A stretch of DNA of 64,000 nucleotides from Nocardioides kongjuensis (lineage in GTDB: Bacteria > Actinomycetota > Actinomycetes > Propionibacteriales > Nocardioidaceae): the NCBI RefSeq assembly GCF_013409625.1, contig NZ_JACCBF010000001.1:4405001-4469000 (forward strand), read 5' to 3'. Of this stretch, positions 17,573-25,193 are shown one piece after another. Positions within the stretch are counted from its first letter, which is position 1; each line of letters begins with the position of its first letter. The notes under the pieces were generated by a model. The model did no database searches and had not been told where the DNA came from. It saw only the letters and a list, made by a program, of their open reading frames with translations. A program made the translations under genes and the position numbers.

Positions 17573-17744
17573 CGAGTTCATCAGGTTCGGCGCACCGCCC
17601 GACTTGGCCCACGATCTGGCTGACTGGGCTGCGGACCGTCAAGTGAACGGAAGAACGCCCCGCATCGACGCCTGGGCCTTAGCGCTCGTCGAGCGCCTGG
17701 CTATTGCCTTTGACCATCGGTACAGATTCGTCTACAAGCCGTGA
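17439..17744 (+). CDS. Small acidic immunity-like protein (copy 1 of 3)
   Basis: A 101-residue acidic protein beginning MPDEDDQYWWEDPDE. A strong site, AGGAGG at 17422-17427, lies 11 bases before the ATG at 17439, supporting this start over the longer open frame. Core: LMADEDVDCPLWSGGLLFSD, EFIRFGAPPDLAHDLADW, then AFDHRYRFVYKP. A close paralog is at 61221 and a truncated one at 22955. I do not recognise a named family. Size, acidity, recurrence and position among exported repeat proteins suggest an immunity protein, but the function is inferred. It overlaps the end of the preceding frameshifted gene. Confidence 0.72.
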   Translation: MPDEDDQYWWEDPDELGEVNVICLMADEDVDCPLWSGGLLFSDASEFIRFGAPPDLAHDLADWAADRQVNGRTPRIDAWALALVERLAIAFDHRYRFVYKP

Positions 17745-17780
17745 GCCGAGCCGTGGCGGCCTGATGACGGTGGAGCACTA

Positions 17781-18131
17781 ATGAAACGAGATGTCGTAGC
17801 GGCCGCGGTGGCTGTCGTCGTCGCAGCCGTTGCGGTCGCCGCATCGGCTGACGGTCGGTCACGTATGCCGGACCGGTCCGCGAGCCAGCGATTTGGCGCC
17901 ATACCAACAGGTCGACGGTGGCCCTCGACCATTCAGCCAGCGCCTCGGGCCGACGTGACGAAGAGTGTCAGACCGACTTTCTCTTCAGCTACTTCACCCG
18001 ACCGGGGCGACGGAACTCCCAGGATCCGCGCGACCAAGTCTGCGATTCGAGCGCCGTCACGTCGTCCGTTTCCGCTCGCGCCGAGGCGAACCACAGGAAG
18101 GTTCCAACCTTCGACAGTGAGGACGAGTTGA
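17781..18131 (+). CDS. Possible truncated secreted protein
   Basis: The ATG at 17781, behind a GTGGAG, opens with a convincing signal-peptide-like stretch (MKRDVVAAAVAVVVAAVAVA). From about residue 50 the composition becomes S/R/T/P-rich and the frame overlaps the convergent gene ending at 17989. The N-terminus may be genuine and the rest broken; as drawn it is uncertain. Confidence 0.33.
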   Translation: MKRDVVAAAVAVVVAAVAVAASADGRSRMPDRSASQRFGAIPTGRRWPSTIQPAPRADVTKSVRPTFSSATSPDRGDGTPRIRATKSAIRAPSRRPFPLAPRRTTGRFQPSTVRTS

Positions 18132-18387
18132 ACCGCGCATCATCGATCGTCAGTTCGTAGTCGATGCACGACGTGCTCTCCCAGTCGGAGCCGTATGTCT
18201 CGACGATGCCACTATCGGGGTACTTGGCCGCGAACTGTGCAGGATCAGCCTCCCACAAGAGGCCGCCTACCGTCCCCGCCTCGCTGACCCCGAGAAGCTG
18301 GCATTCAAAGCCCACCTGGGCCGCATTGAAGATCGGGTCGCACATTTCCCGAACTTGGTCGGCCCACTCGACGTCGTACGCGGTCAT
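17989..18387 (-). CDS. Hypothetical protein
   Basis: A 132-residue soluble acidic protein from the ATG at 18387 (MTAYDVEWADQVREMCDP). Sequence further upstream in the frame looks non-coding. Features: FNAAQVGFECQLLGVSEAG, GLLWEADPAQFAAKYPDSG, SCIDYELTIDDARF. There is no signal peptide or membrane span, and I do not recognise the family. Its size and composition are like SMI1/immunity-type small proteins, but no diagnostic motif is visible. Confidence 0.6.
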   Translation of the reverse strand: MTAYDVEWADQVREMCDPIFNAAQVGFECQLLGVSEAGTVGGLLWEADPAQFAAKYPDSGIVETYGSDWESTSCIDYELTIDDARFNSSSLSKVGTFLWFASARAETDDVTALESQTWSRGSWEFRRPGRVK

Positions 18388-18589
18388 GCGGCAAACGATA
18401 GGCCGGATCGATGGGAAACGAACTGACGAACTGTTCCGGTCGATCCTCGGCTTATGGCCGCGGTTGGGCGTGCAGGATTGGTTGGTTGGGGGCTCTCCGT
18501 TTGGAGCCGCTGCCTCGTACATGCGAGTCGAAGAAGGTGAGCTCCAGTGCCGCTCAACGACCTCCTTGCGGTCGATACCCGGGAAGGTC

Positions 18590-19723
18590 CTACTGCAGAC
18601 TCTTGATCAGCTCGATCGCCCTGGGGAGCACGGCCAGCAAGCCGGTCGACACGCCGGCAACGAAGACGACAGAATCCCGCACGAGCCTCAGACGTGGATG
18701 CATTCGCCTAGCATCGGCATCGGTCGGCGCAGCGCCCGGAATCACGCCACCGACCAGCACCTTGAGGAGGTGTGCCAGCGCGTCCTGAACTTCGATCGCC
18801 GTCGCACGCGGTTTGCACAACGCGGCAACGAGAGACGACCGTGAGGCCTCTGTAGTCACGCTGAAAGGGTGATCACGCCCCAGCCGGCGCAACGCCAGGT
18901 CCGCAATCCATGCCACGTCAGCCTGGGATCGGAGGACGACGGCGCCAGTGCTCTTGACGAACGTTAGCGGTGAGTTGAGGAGCGATTCCGCGATCGCAGA
19001 TTCATGCTCATCGGTATCAGGACCGGCCGACGGCGGGTCGTCGTACTCGCTAGCGCGAAAGCCCAATTCGGCGACCGGATCCCACATCGGGAAGACGACA
19101 GGTGCCAGAGCAAGGAACAGCCCGTACATCGTCATGCTCGCAACAAGAATGCCGATGCTGCCAAGACCGCCACTGCCGCGGGCCTCCCACGACAAACCGA
19201 CGACGAGGACTGACAATGTCCCGGCAGCAACACCCAGCGCCGAGGATGACCGTCGCGACCGGTACCGTCCCACGCGCCAAGCGAGCACCTGCACATTCGC
19301 ACGCTCAACATGATCCGTAGCGATGCCGATCCGACCGCAGCGCTCTACCCAGAAGGTCATTCTCGATCGAATCCTGCGATGGGCTGCTGCAATCAGGATC
19401 CCCGCGCCCGCGATCGACAGCCAGTATGTGAGTGACGCGACCCAATCTGGCGGCGGCGAAGAAGTCGACCTGGCAGTTGACGCTATGGCGACGACCAGGA
19501 GAACAAGCACAAGCAGGATCGCAATTCCGGTGAAGATGAACGCCGTCACCCACAACGCGAGCGCGGTTGTTTTTGCCCAGAGCCTTGGGCCGCGCGCATC
19601 GGCGCTTCCTTTCCGCGTGGCGGCGCATCTGTAGGCAGCGGCAGTCCACAGCGCCGTGTCCAAGGCCAGAGCGGCCGTGAGGCCGACGGGCGGAAGCAGG
19701 AGCACCCACAGGTGGTCACTCAT
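18590..19723 (-). CDS. Polytopic membrane protein of unknown function
   Basis: A 377-residue protein from the ATG at 19723 (MSDHLWVLLLPP). Hydrophobic spans lie near residues 3-30, 50-80, 95-118, 160-180, 190-220 and at the C-terminus (VVFVAGVSTGLLAVL). A soluble stretch at about 225-330 includes EYDDPPSAGPDTDEHES and LLNSPLTFVKSTGAVVLRSQ. No transporter signature is recognised. The start overlaps the stop of the upstream gene (ATGAGTGA), so the pair is translationally coupled. Confidence 0.7.
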   Translation of the reverse strand: MSDHLWVLLLPPVGLTAALALDTALWTAAAYRCAATRKGSADARGPRLWAKTTALALWVTAFIFTGIAILLVLVLLVVAIASTARSTSSPPPDWVASLTYWLSIAGAGILIAAAHRRIRSRMTFWVERCGRIGIATDHVERANVQVLAWRVGRYRSRRSSSALGVAAGTLSVLVVGLSWEARGSGGLGSIGILVASMTMYGLFLALAPVVFPMWDPVAELGFRASEYDDPPSAGPDTDEHESAIAESLLNSPLTFVKSTGAVVLRSQADVAWIADLALRRLGRDHPFSVTTEASRSSLVAALCKPRATAIEVQDALAHLLKVLVGGVIPGAAPTDADARRMHPRLRLVRDSVVFVAGVSTGLLAVLPRAIELIKSLQ

Positions 19724-20261
19724 CGGGCACCCCCGGCGCCAACGGGCTGATCGGCCTAGTCGCTGGCGGGGGCACTTCCTCAAGCTGTCCTGAGTGGTCC
19801 CGGCGCCAACGGGCTCCGCGAGCGTCGGTGAAGCTGAGAGTCGTGACCAGGTGCTTCTCGCTCCGTGCGTACGGTCGAAACTGCTGCAGGCTGTGGATCG
19901 GGTCTGGGAGCGACCAGATGTATCGCTCGTCTTCCATCACCATGTACTGGCCAGGTGGGAGGACATACCACGCCTTGCCCCGGCCTGGTGCCGTCGACGC
20001 AATGCCGTACATGGTGAACTCGACCTGTGTGTCGTAGATCGGGGCCGAGCTGAGATTCGACACGATGAGGCGTTGGCCGCCGCTGGACTCAGCAATATCC
20101 CACGCGATCCAGGCGTGAACGCCGGCAGCCAGAGACTGTCGATCGCGGCTGGTTTCGCGACGGTAGGCCCGGTGTGCCAGCGCTCCGGCGAACACGGCCG
20201 CCAACGTCGCCAAACCTGTGCATATCCCGCTGACCCACTCGGCCGCCGATCCAACTTCCAT
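19716..20261 (-). CDS. Single-span membrane protein of unknown function
   Basis: A 181-residue protein. An N-terminal membrane helix (ICTGLATLAAVFAGALAH, about residues 13-30) is followed by RRETSRDRQ and a cytosolic beta-rich domain (LIVSNLSSAPIYDTQVEFTM, LPPGQYMVMEDERY, TTLSFTDARGARWRRD). The last motif resembles the F-D-x-x-G-x-x-W pattern of small membrane-associated proteins in defence and accessory loci. It is the first gene of a coupled pair with the polytopic protein ending at 18590. No named family. Confidence 0.7.
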   Translation of the reverse strand: MEVGSAAEWVSGICTGLATLAAVFAGALAHRAYRRETSRDRQSLAAGVHAWIAWDIAESSGGQRLIVSNLSSAPIYDTQVEFTMYGIASTAPGRGKAWYVLPPGQYMVMEDERYIWSLPDPIHSLQQFRPYARSEKHLVTTLSFTDARGARWRRDHSGQLEEVPPPATRPISPLAPGVPDE

Positions 20262-20650
20262 TCTCGTTCCACCTTTCTGAGTTCGATCGGCCGGCCGGCT
20301 GTGGCTTCAAGCCGTGCAGCGCGATGGCCTGCGCTCAACTCAGGGACGCGACTGCGGCTGCGTTGATTTCGGCAGTTCTGGCTCATGTTCATGCAATGCG
20401 CAAGATTGCAATCTGAACCCGATGGAAGCGGTCTGGCGCTTCGGGCGTGGCACGACTTCCGGCGGCCGATCTGAAGGGTCATGCCCGAGGACGACAGGCC
20501 GAGCCCGACACGGCCGCGGGGCGAATTGGGACGGGCGCAGACGCGGGCTGATCTGGTGGTTCGAGGAGATCCTGGCTGACGGTTCGCGTGCGAGAAGTTC
20601 GACAAGCTCCGAGACAGCCTTCGCCGCGGCTCTGCCGGCAGGGATTGGCC
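20262..20650. other. Intergenic, no gene seen
   Basis: Both strands lack a frame with a start, plausible composition and a ribosome site. It holds the promoter region of the coupled membrane-protein pair and the 3' side of the next minus-strand gene. Confidence 0.4.
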
Positions 20651-21184
20651 TCAGCAGGCCAGCGTCAGCTGGCGATCGCTGTCGGTCACGACCACGCGGC
20701 TGTCGTCTGCCACGCCTTCGCTCGCGAGTGCCGCGCGAACCGAGGTCGCCGCTTCCGGTTGAAGCTCGCTCAGTGCGACGATGCGCAGCCATCCGGTGCC
20801 GCTCACCTCGATGTGGCCAATCTGTGCTGATACCACCGGATCGAGGGCCTTGGGGTCGCGCAGCACGTCGGCCATGCGGTTCGCAATGTCGCGGTACGGA
20901 GACGCTTCCCAAGACGAGGCGTTCGCGGCTGCATGCTGGGGTCCGGCGTCCGGACTGCCGACGACCGTTCCACTGAGCACGACCGCGGCACCGACAGCGA
21001 GCACGTACAGCACCCCAACGCGCGGAGTGGTTGACACGAGACGCTGCCCGGCGGCGATGATCGGTGCGACGACAGGACGGGCAGCCGTGTGCGTGAGCGA
21101 AGCTCGAATGTGAGCCGTGGAAGGCCGGAGCCTGTTGAGCACTTCATGGGTCCTTTGGGGAAGTCGGTCGAACGGGCCGCGCAT
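20651..21184 (-). CDS. Single-span membrane protein with extracytoplasmic domain
   Basis: A 177-residue protein from the ATG at 21184 (MRGPFDRLPQRTHEVLNRL). The basic N-terminal region is followed by a membrane helix (GVLYVLAVGAAVVLSGTVVG, about residues 58-77) and a small outward domain (YRDIANRMADVLRDPKALDP, GTGWLRIVALSELQPEA, DDSRVVVTDSDRQLTLAC). The N-terminal ~22 codons and the whole upstream region recur at 30601-31160, where the rest of the gene is missing. Function unknown. Confidence 0.62.
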   Translation of the reverse strand: MRGPFDRLPQRTHEVLNRLRPSTAHIRASLTHTAARPVVAPIIAAGQRLVSTTPRVGVLYVLAVGAAVVLSGTVVGSPDAGPQHAAANASSWEASPYRDIANRMADVLRDPKALDPVVSAQIGHIEVSGTGWLRIVALSELQPEAATSVRAALASEGVADDSRVVVTDSDRQLTLAC

Positions 21185-21630
21185 CGTGGCAGCCTGGAGT
21201 GGGCAGGTGCGTGTGCGCTGCCTTCCCTCCGCGGGGGAGGGTGGCGCCGGCGCCAAGGCACCCGGTGGTAGACGGGGGCGAGACCGCAGTCCTTACGGTG
21301 CTGGGCCAACCGGATGGCTGTAAGGGATCGAGAGCCTTCGCCGTCTAATCAGCGATCGGGCTTGGTACCTGTTGCTCGCCTAATGGCGACGCCGCCTTGA
21401 GCAGTCGCGATAGGTGGGTGGGCGACCCTGCGGAACGAAAGGACGTAACACCGTGATCCTGGCTGCCACACTCCTCGCCGGCGCACTTGGCGTCGGTCTG
21501 CTGCTGGACCTGCGAGCGAACCGCCGGCGCCACAGGCCGAAGCACCGCATGTAGCACGGGCCGGTCCTCACGGTCGGCGCGGGGGCCGTCGTGGCTGGCT
21601 TGACGTCGACGGTGCGGCGGTGGCGCGAGG
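21120..21630. repeat. Dispersed 0.5-kb repeat, copy 1
   Basis: It spans the 5' end of the minus-strand membrane gene, its upstream region and the small plus-strand gene. Copy 2 is at 30601-31160. Shared blocks include CTGCCTTCCCTCCGCGGGG, GGCGCCGGCGCCAAGGCACC, TACGGTGCTGGGCCAAC and TTGAGCAGTCGCGATAGGTG, in the same order. GGCGCCGGCGCC within it is a perfect 12-base palindrome. Confidence 0.88.
21453..21554 (+). CDS. Tiny membrane peptide (33 aa), or 5' part of an interrupted gene
   Basis: The GTG at 21453 follows GAAAGGA by 9 bases and encodes MILAATLLAGALGVGLLLDL, then a basic tail ending RRHRPKHRM and a TAG. This is a one-helix peptide with a positively charged end. In the second copy of the repeat the codon aligned with this TAG is GAG. 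The same frame then continues to a TGA at 21693-21695, which overlaps the next gene's GTG start. So the ancestral gene was probably about 80 codons and this copy carries a nonsense change. Whether the short form is functional is unknown. Confidence 0.5.
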   Translation: MILAATLLAGALGVGLLLDLRANRRRHRPKHRM

Positions 21631-21691
21631 AGTCCGTGCGGGCAGTGGTCGTGACTGAGTTGCTGAGAGACTTTGGGGACGGAGCCAGACG

Positions 21692-22540
21692 GTGAGTGCA
21701 CTGAAGCCGACGTGGGCGTATGTGTTTGTAGTCGCCATGGTTGCTCTGGGTGGCGTTTGTTTCGCACGTTGGTCAGCTGATAGGGAGCTGGCCGTCGTCG
21801 ACGGAGAGAGCGCAGCCACTGCGGATCGCATGATCGTTGCGCTCCCTGACGTCGCTGTGACGGATGCAAGAACCCCGGTCACCGTGAACGTGGTCGCGAA
21901 CGACACGCTCGCTCCAGGGGTCGAAGTCAAGTTTCCTGCTGTCGAACTGCCTCAGAGCGCGGGCAAGCGGTCAGCGATCCTTGTCGGCTGTGACAGGAGT
22001 GCTGGGGTTTGGACAATCAACGAGGACATGTCCATGACCTTCACGCCGGTCGCTGGCTTTCACGGCCACGCAACGTGTCGCTATGACCTGTCTCTGCCGC
22101 GTGACAGCAGGTACCGGCATCTGATCAAGGACGGGCCACATGAATATGGTGAGCTTATCGTTGCCGGTGAAGGAAACGAGATCGAAGTGCCGGCCGGCGA
22201 AGAATTTCCGGAGTCGATCAACACCGAACTTGTCGCCAGTTCGGCCACGATTGAAATCGAGGTCCGCAACGGTCTCGTTGTGAACGGCGACCGAGCGCGT
22301 ACGTCCCCCGGAATCCCCGTCATGATCAGCGTGCTGGAAAATGACATTGATGTCGACCGCGATGCGCAACTGGAACTGGGGCAATCCTCGGCGGGCCAGG
22401 GAACCTGGGTGATCGCGTCGGATGAAGTCGTCATCTTCACGCCAAACCCGGCGTTCCATGGTTCCGCCGCGGCGACCTACACTGTCACTCAGCACGATGG
22501 AACGTCGCATTCGGCGACGATCACTGTCCTCGTCAAGTAG
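21692..22540 (+). CDS. Exported protein with two CshA/Ig-like repeats
   Basis: A 282-residue protein. Its GTG start overlaps the stop of the upstream frame (GTGA). The N-terminal signal or anchor is WAYVFVVAMVALGGVCFA. Two repeats of the type seen in the 8729 surface protein follow: residues ~48-135 (PVTVNVVANDTLAPG, AGVWTINEDMSMTFTP, GFHGHATCRY) and ~195-282 (PVMISVLENDIDVD, GTWVIASDEVVIFTP, AFHGSAAATYTVT). It has no sorting signal, so it is anchored only by the N-terminal helix or released. It may partner the longer CshA-like protein at 8729. Confidence 0.75.
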   Translation: MSALKPTWAYVFVVAMVALGGVCFARWSADRELAVVDGESAATADRMIVALPDVAVTDARTPVTVNVVANDTLAPGVEVKFPAVELPQSAGKRSAILVGCDRSAGVWTINEDMSMTFTPVAGFHGHATCRYDLSLPRDSRYRHLIKDGPHEYGELIVAGEGNEIEVPAGEEFPESINTELVASSATIEIEVRNGLVVNGDRARTSPGIPVMISVLENDIDVDRDAQLELGQSSAGQGTWVIASDEVVIFTPNPAFHGSAAATYTVTQHDGTSHSATITVLVK

Positions 22541-22828
22541 GCGCGACGACAAGGTGCGACAGCCCTGAAGCGGCATTGAGAACTCTCAAAACGCCACCTA
22601 GCTGACACCGACGGTGATGCAGAAAGGGTCTCCTCAGCCGGAGTTCGCGCCAAGCCGGCCGGCAGGCTCAACCCTTCCGCAAAGGCGGGTCATCGACGAT
22701 CAGCAACGCCGTCACTTGGTAAGCGCTATCGTTGGATCGGGACGGTTACTTGGCAGCGATCGATGTCTCACCTACGCCAACAAACTTCGCCGAGCGGGCA
22801 CCGACTTCTGTCTGAAGAGGCGAATGGG

Positions 22829-23088
22829 TATCAGTCCCCCAGACGCGAGATCGTCCAGAAGTCGAGAAGTACCTGCACTGGGTGCAGGCGCGTCTGCTCT
22901 CTGAGCCGCGCTGGCCTAACACGCGCGGTGGTTCGGCAGGAGGCGATTTCGACGATGCCTGACGAAGATGACCAGTACTGGTGGCAAGATCCCGACGAGC
23001 TCCGTGAGGTGAACGTCATCCGCCTGATGGCCGACGAGGATGTTGATTTTCCGCTGTGGTCGGGCGGGCTGCTATTCAGCGACGCAAG
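22829..23088 (+). repeat. Duplicated cassette, copy B (matches 17311-17572)
   Basis: The second copy of the 260-base segment. It contains the end of the upstream gene in the conserved frame (QTRDRPEVEKYLHWVQARLL, ending GGDFDDA with TGA at 22960-22962), cut off at its 5' side by a stop, plus the first ~45 codons of the small acidic gene. Homology stops at GACGCAAG. Confidence 0.85.
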
Positions 23089-23194
23089 AGCGTGGGATCA
23101 TCGACAAACCTCTACAGAATCGACGACGGTGACGGTGCCGGCGGGGCCCAACGGGGCTCAGACGGCCGACCAGATGGCGGAGAGCAACCGATGA
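22955..23194 (+). CDS. Truncated, chimeric copy of the small acidic immunity-like gene
   Basis: The ATG at 22955 follows AGGAGG (22938-22943). The first ~45 residues match the 17439 product closely (MPDEDDQYWWQDPDE, LMADEDVDFPLWSGG), with the otherwise conserved Cys before PLW changed to Phe. After LLFSDAR the sequence is unrelated (AWDHRQTSTESTTVTVPAGP, then ADQMAESNR). The breakpoint coincides with the end of the duplicated cassette. The last bases overlap the next gene by ATGA, so the unrelated tail is probably the natural 3' end of a different gene once paired with the 23191 gene. Likely non-functional as an immunity protein. Confidence 0.65.
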   Translation: MPDEDDQYWWQDPDELREVNVIRLMADEDVDFPLWSGGLLFSDARAWDHRQTSTESTTVTVPAGPNGAQTADQMAESNR

Positions 23195-23499
23195 CGACGA
23201 CTCCCGGCGTGCCCGGCAATGAGCTGGACCAGCTGGCAGAAGAGATGGTCGCCCGTGGCCTTGTCGAACAGGCGGACTTCGTCGTGGACGGCCGCAAGCC
23301 AGACGAGATGCGATCGAGCGAGTACATCGGGATCCGTGGGCTGGCCGGCAGCGGCTACCAGGTCTGGTATCCCGACAATGCCATCATCAGGGTCTTCATC
23401 GAGACCGACGACTTCGAGGCGGCGCGGGCCGTCTTTGTCGACGAGGCCGTACGCCTAGCGAAAGGGCGCGGCACCACGGTCAAGAAGGCGGCGCGGTGA
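23191..23499 (+). CDS. Small cytosolic protein, immunity-like
   Basis: A 102-residue protein from the ATG at 23191, overlapping the upstream stop (ATGA). It reads MTTTPGVPGNELDQLAEEMV, then SSEYIGIRGLAGSGYQVWYP, IRVFIETDDFEAARAVFVDE and AVRLAKGRG. The pattern of a compact acidic protein, with Gly-rich turns and a D-F-x-x-A-R-x-x-F helix, is what I recall from small actinobacterial partners of exported effectors, but I cannot assign a named Imm family. The effector that should precede it has been replaced by the chimeric frame at 22955. Confidence 0.62.
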   Translation: MTTTPGVPGNELDQLAEEMVARGLVEQADFVVDGRKPDEMRSSEYIGIRGLAGSGYQVWYPDNAIIRVFIETDDFEAARAVFVDEAVRLAKGRGTTVKKAAR

Positions 23500-24020
23500 T
23501 CGCCGACGATGGACGCGCTTGAAGGAGCGGCGGTGCATCCGTTGATCCGGGCATTCGTAGCCTCAATCAAGGCGGAGTTAATGTCGCAGACCGCGACACC
23601 GACGGTCTTCCCTGGGGCGGGGAGCGTCTGAGTGATTCAACTGATGCACGCGGATGCGTTCAATGGCGTGGGTAGCGACCAGGATGTGCAGGTGGTTGCG
23701 CAGGTCATCGCCCTGCAGGTTGGCGCCCCGCCGACAGTTCAACTGATGCAGTCACTCACCGTGAGGCCTTCTTCCGCAGGCTGATGGTGCTGGGCTGTGG
23801 CTGACGATCGCGGTCGTGACTCGTGCTCTGACTGGCGTCGTGCTTTTGCCAGGACATGCACCGTCCGCGGCAAGTGGCTGAGCGGCCGAGATAGCTTGGC
23901 GATCGACAACCTCACCCGAAGGGGGTTGGGAGTTTGTGCGCGGTCCTGTGTAGTGGGGGCACGGCAGTTCCGTTGACGCCCCCCTACCGGGGAGGGTGCA
24001 GTCCCCAGCCATGAGCAGCC
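23500..24020. other. Intergenic with possible gene relic
   Basis: A minus-strand frame around 23600-23740 reads NLQGDDLRNHLHILVATHAI with no good start or end. It looks like a relic rather than a gene. The motif CAACTGATGCA occurs twice (near 23638 and 23739). Nothing else is supportable. Confidence 0.3.
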
Positions 24021-24425
24021 TCACGGCCCGGGCTCGGTTCGGCGCCGACCCCTCGGGTGGAGGGACGTCACCCTTTCAGCGACATTGGTCAACTCTGAGA
24101 CAAGGGCTGCACCCCACCAGCCGTTGTAGGTGTCGCCGGCGAGGCCCTCTCGCTCGGCGAGCCCACGGTCGAACGTATAGAAACCACACTCCTCACCGGA
24201 GACCGCGTTGATTGCGACCGTGCCATTGCGCCATGTGGCAGCTGTCTTGACGGAGAGGAGGTCATCGAGGTCGTCCACTTCGTAACGCACCATGCCGCGC
24301 GGGCTCGCTAGCTTGACGTAGTTGCGCCCATGCAGCTCAACCAGTATCTCCTCGCCGGCGATCACGGCATACCTGCCGGGTGTACGGATGGTGCGCGTCC
24401 AGCCGGCCGAGTCCTCACCGCACAT
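24021..24425 (-). CDS. Small hypothetical protein, immunity-like
   Basis: A 134-residue soluble protein from the ATG at 24425. It has YAVIAGEEILVELHGRNYVK near the start, then MVRYEVDDLDDLLSVKTAAT and GDTYNGWWGAALVSELTNV. The order of a beta-rich opening about 'my own entry', an acidic middle and a G-W-G-A-x-V-x-x-x-E-L segment resembles small actinobacterial proteins found alone among polymorphic-toxin loci. I recall no accepted name. It is isolated, with no coupled neighbour. Confidence 0.55.
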   Translation of the reverse strand: MCGEDSAGWTRTIRTPGRYAVIAGEEILVELHGRNYVKLASPRGMVRYEVDDLDDLLSVKTAATWRNGTVAINAVSGEECGFYTFDRGLAEREGLAGDTYNGWWGAALVSELTNVAERVTSLHPRGRRRTEPGP

Positions 24426-24573
24426 GCAGGTCAGGATACGGGCTGGCGGTCTTGCCGGCTGCTGATCGAGGCGCTCGCTTGTGATCGTCCTGCATGACTA
24501 GTGCAGTGCAGCAAGCCGACATGAAGACTCGGATCGACACCTTCATCCAGGGCGCGCCGATGACTCCTTTCAT

Positions 24574-24792
24574 GTGCCCGGCGTGACTTTGGCAACGAGC
24601 GTTGGCGAGGAGGCTGCTTCGATCAAAGCCGACTTCACGGAAATGCTGCTTGTGGCCAGCCCGGAAGCCTCGGTCGCGACTTTGGCGCACGCGGCGCTGG
24701 ATATCCTCGGTTACCGATCCCCGGCGGACGATGTCGACGTGACTCAACTTCTTGGCGAGGCTCGCGAAAGGGAGCCATCGGCGGAGGAGTAG
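24574..24792 (+). CDS. Possible small protein
   Basis: A 72-residue acidic frame from a GTG at 24574 with composition typical of coding sequence (EEAASIKADFTEMLLVASPE, LAHAALDILGYRSPADD). No ribosome site is evident and no family is recognised; it may be the tail of a truncated gene. The next 400 bases (24793-25193) hold nothing I can support. Confidence 0.4.
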   Translation: MPGVTLATSVGEEAASIKADFTEMLLVASPEASVATLAHAALDILGYRSPADDVDVTQLLGEAREREPSAEE

Positions 24793-25193
24793 CCATGGTC
24801 CGTCTTGACGCGAGATTCGGCGTTTCGTATCGGGTCAACCCCCGACGGCAGGAGCCGGCCGTTCGATCAGTTCCTGCTGTCGTCGCCCTTTACGGTCCAA
24901 GCTGTTGAAGTTCGCGAGAGGTGGGTGGGGTGGCCCGCCTCAAGCTTCCGGGCAGAACCCGGGCTCCGTCAACCGCTGGGCTGCGCACGTGCCGCTCGGG
25001 GACGAACATCCAGAACCGCACCCGGGTCTCGCCCATAGCAACACTGGGTGACCCTCAGCAGTGCCGGCCTCCAACACGGCAAGCGCCGCACCAGGGCCGC
25101 CGCGCAGAACGTCCGAATCTCAAGCCCGATCTTGCGACTGTCCTCGAAGCCCTAATGGGGGGCAGGAATCCGATGTGAGAAGTGATGTTCCCG

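Noticed and set aside
24001-25193. Plus-strand frames antisense to or downstream of the 24021-24425 gene
   Set aside because: Apart from the doubtful 24574 frame, composition is non-coding and no start signals are present.
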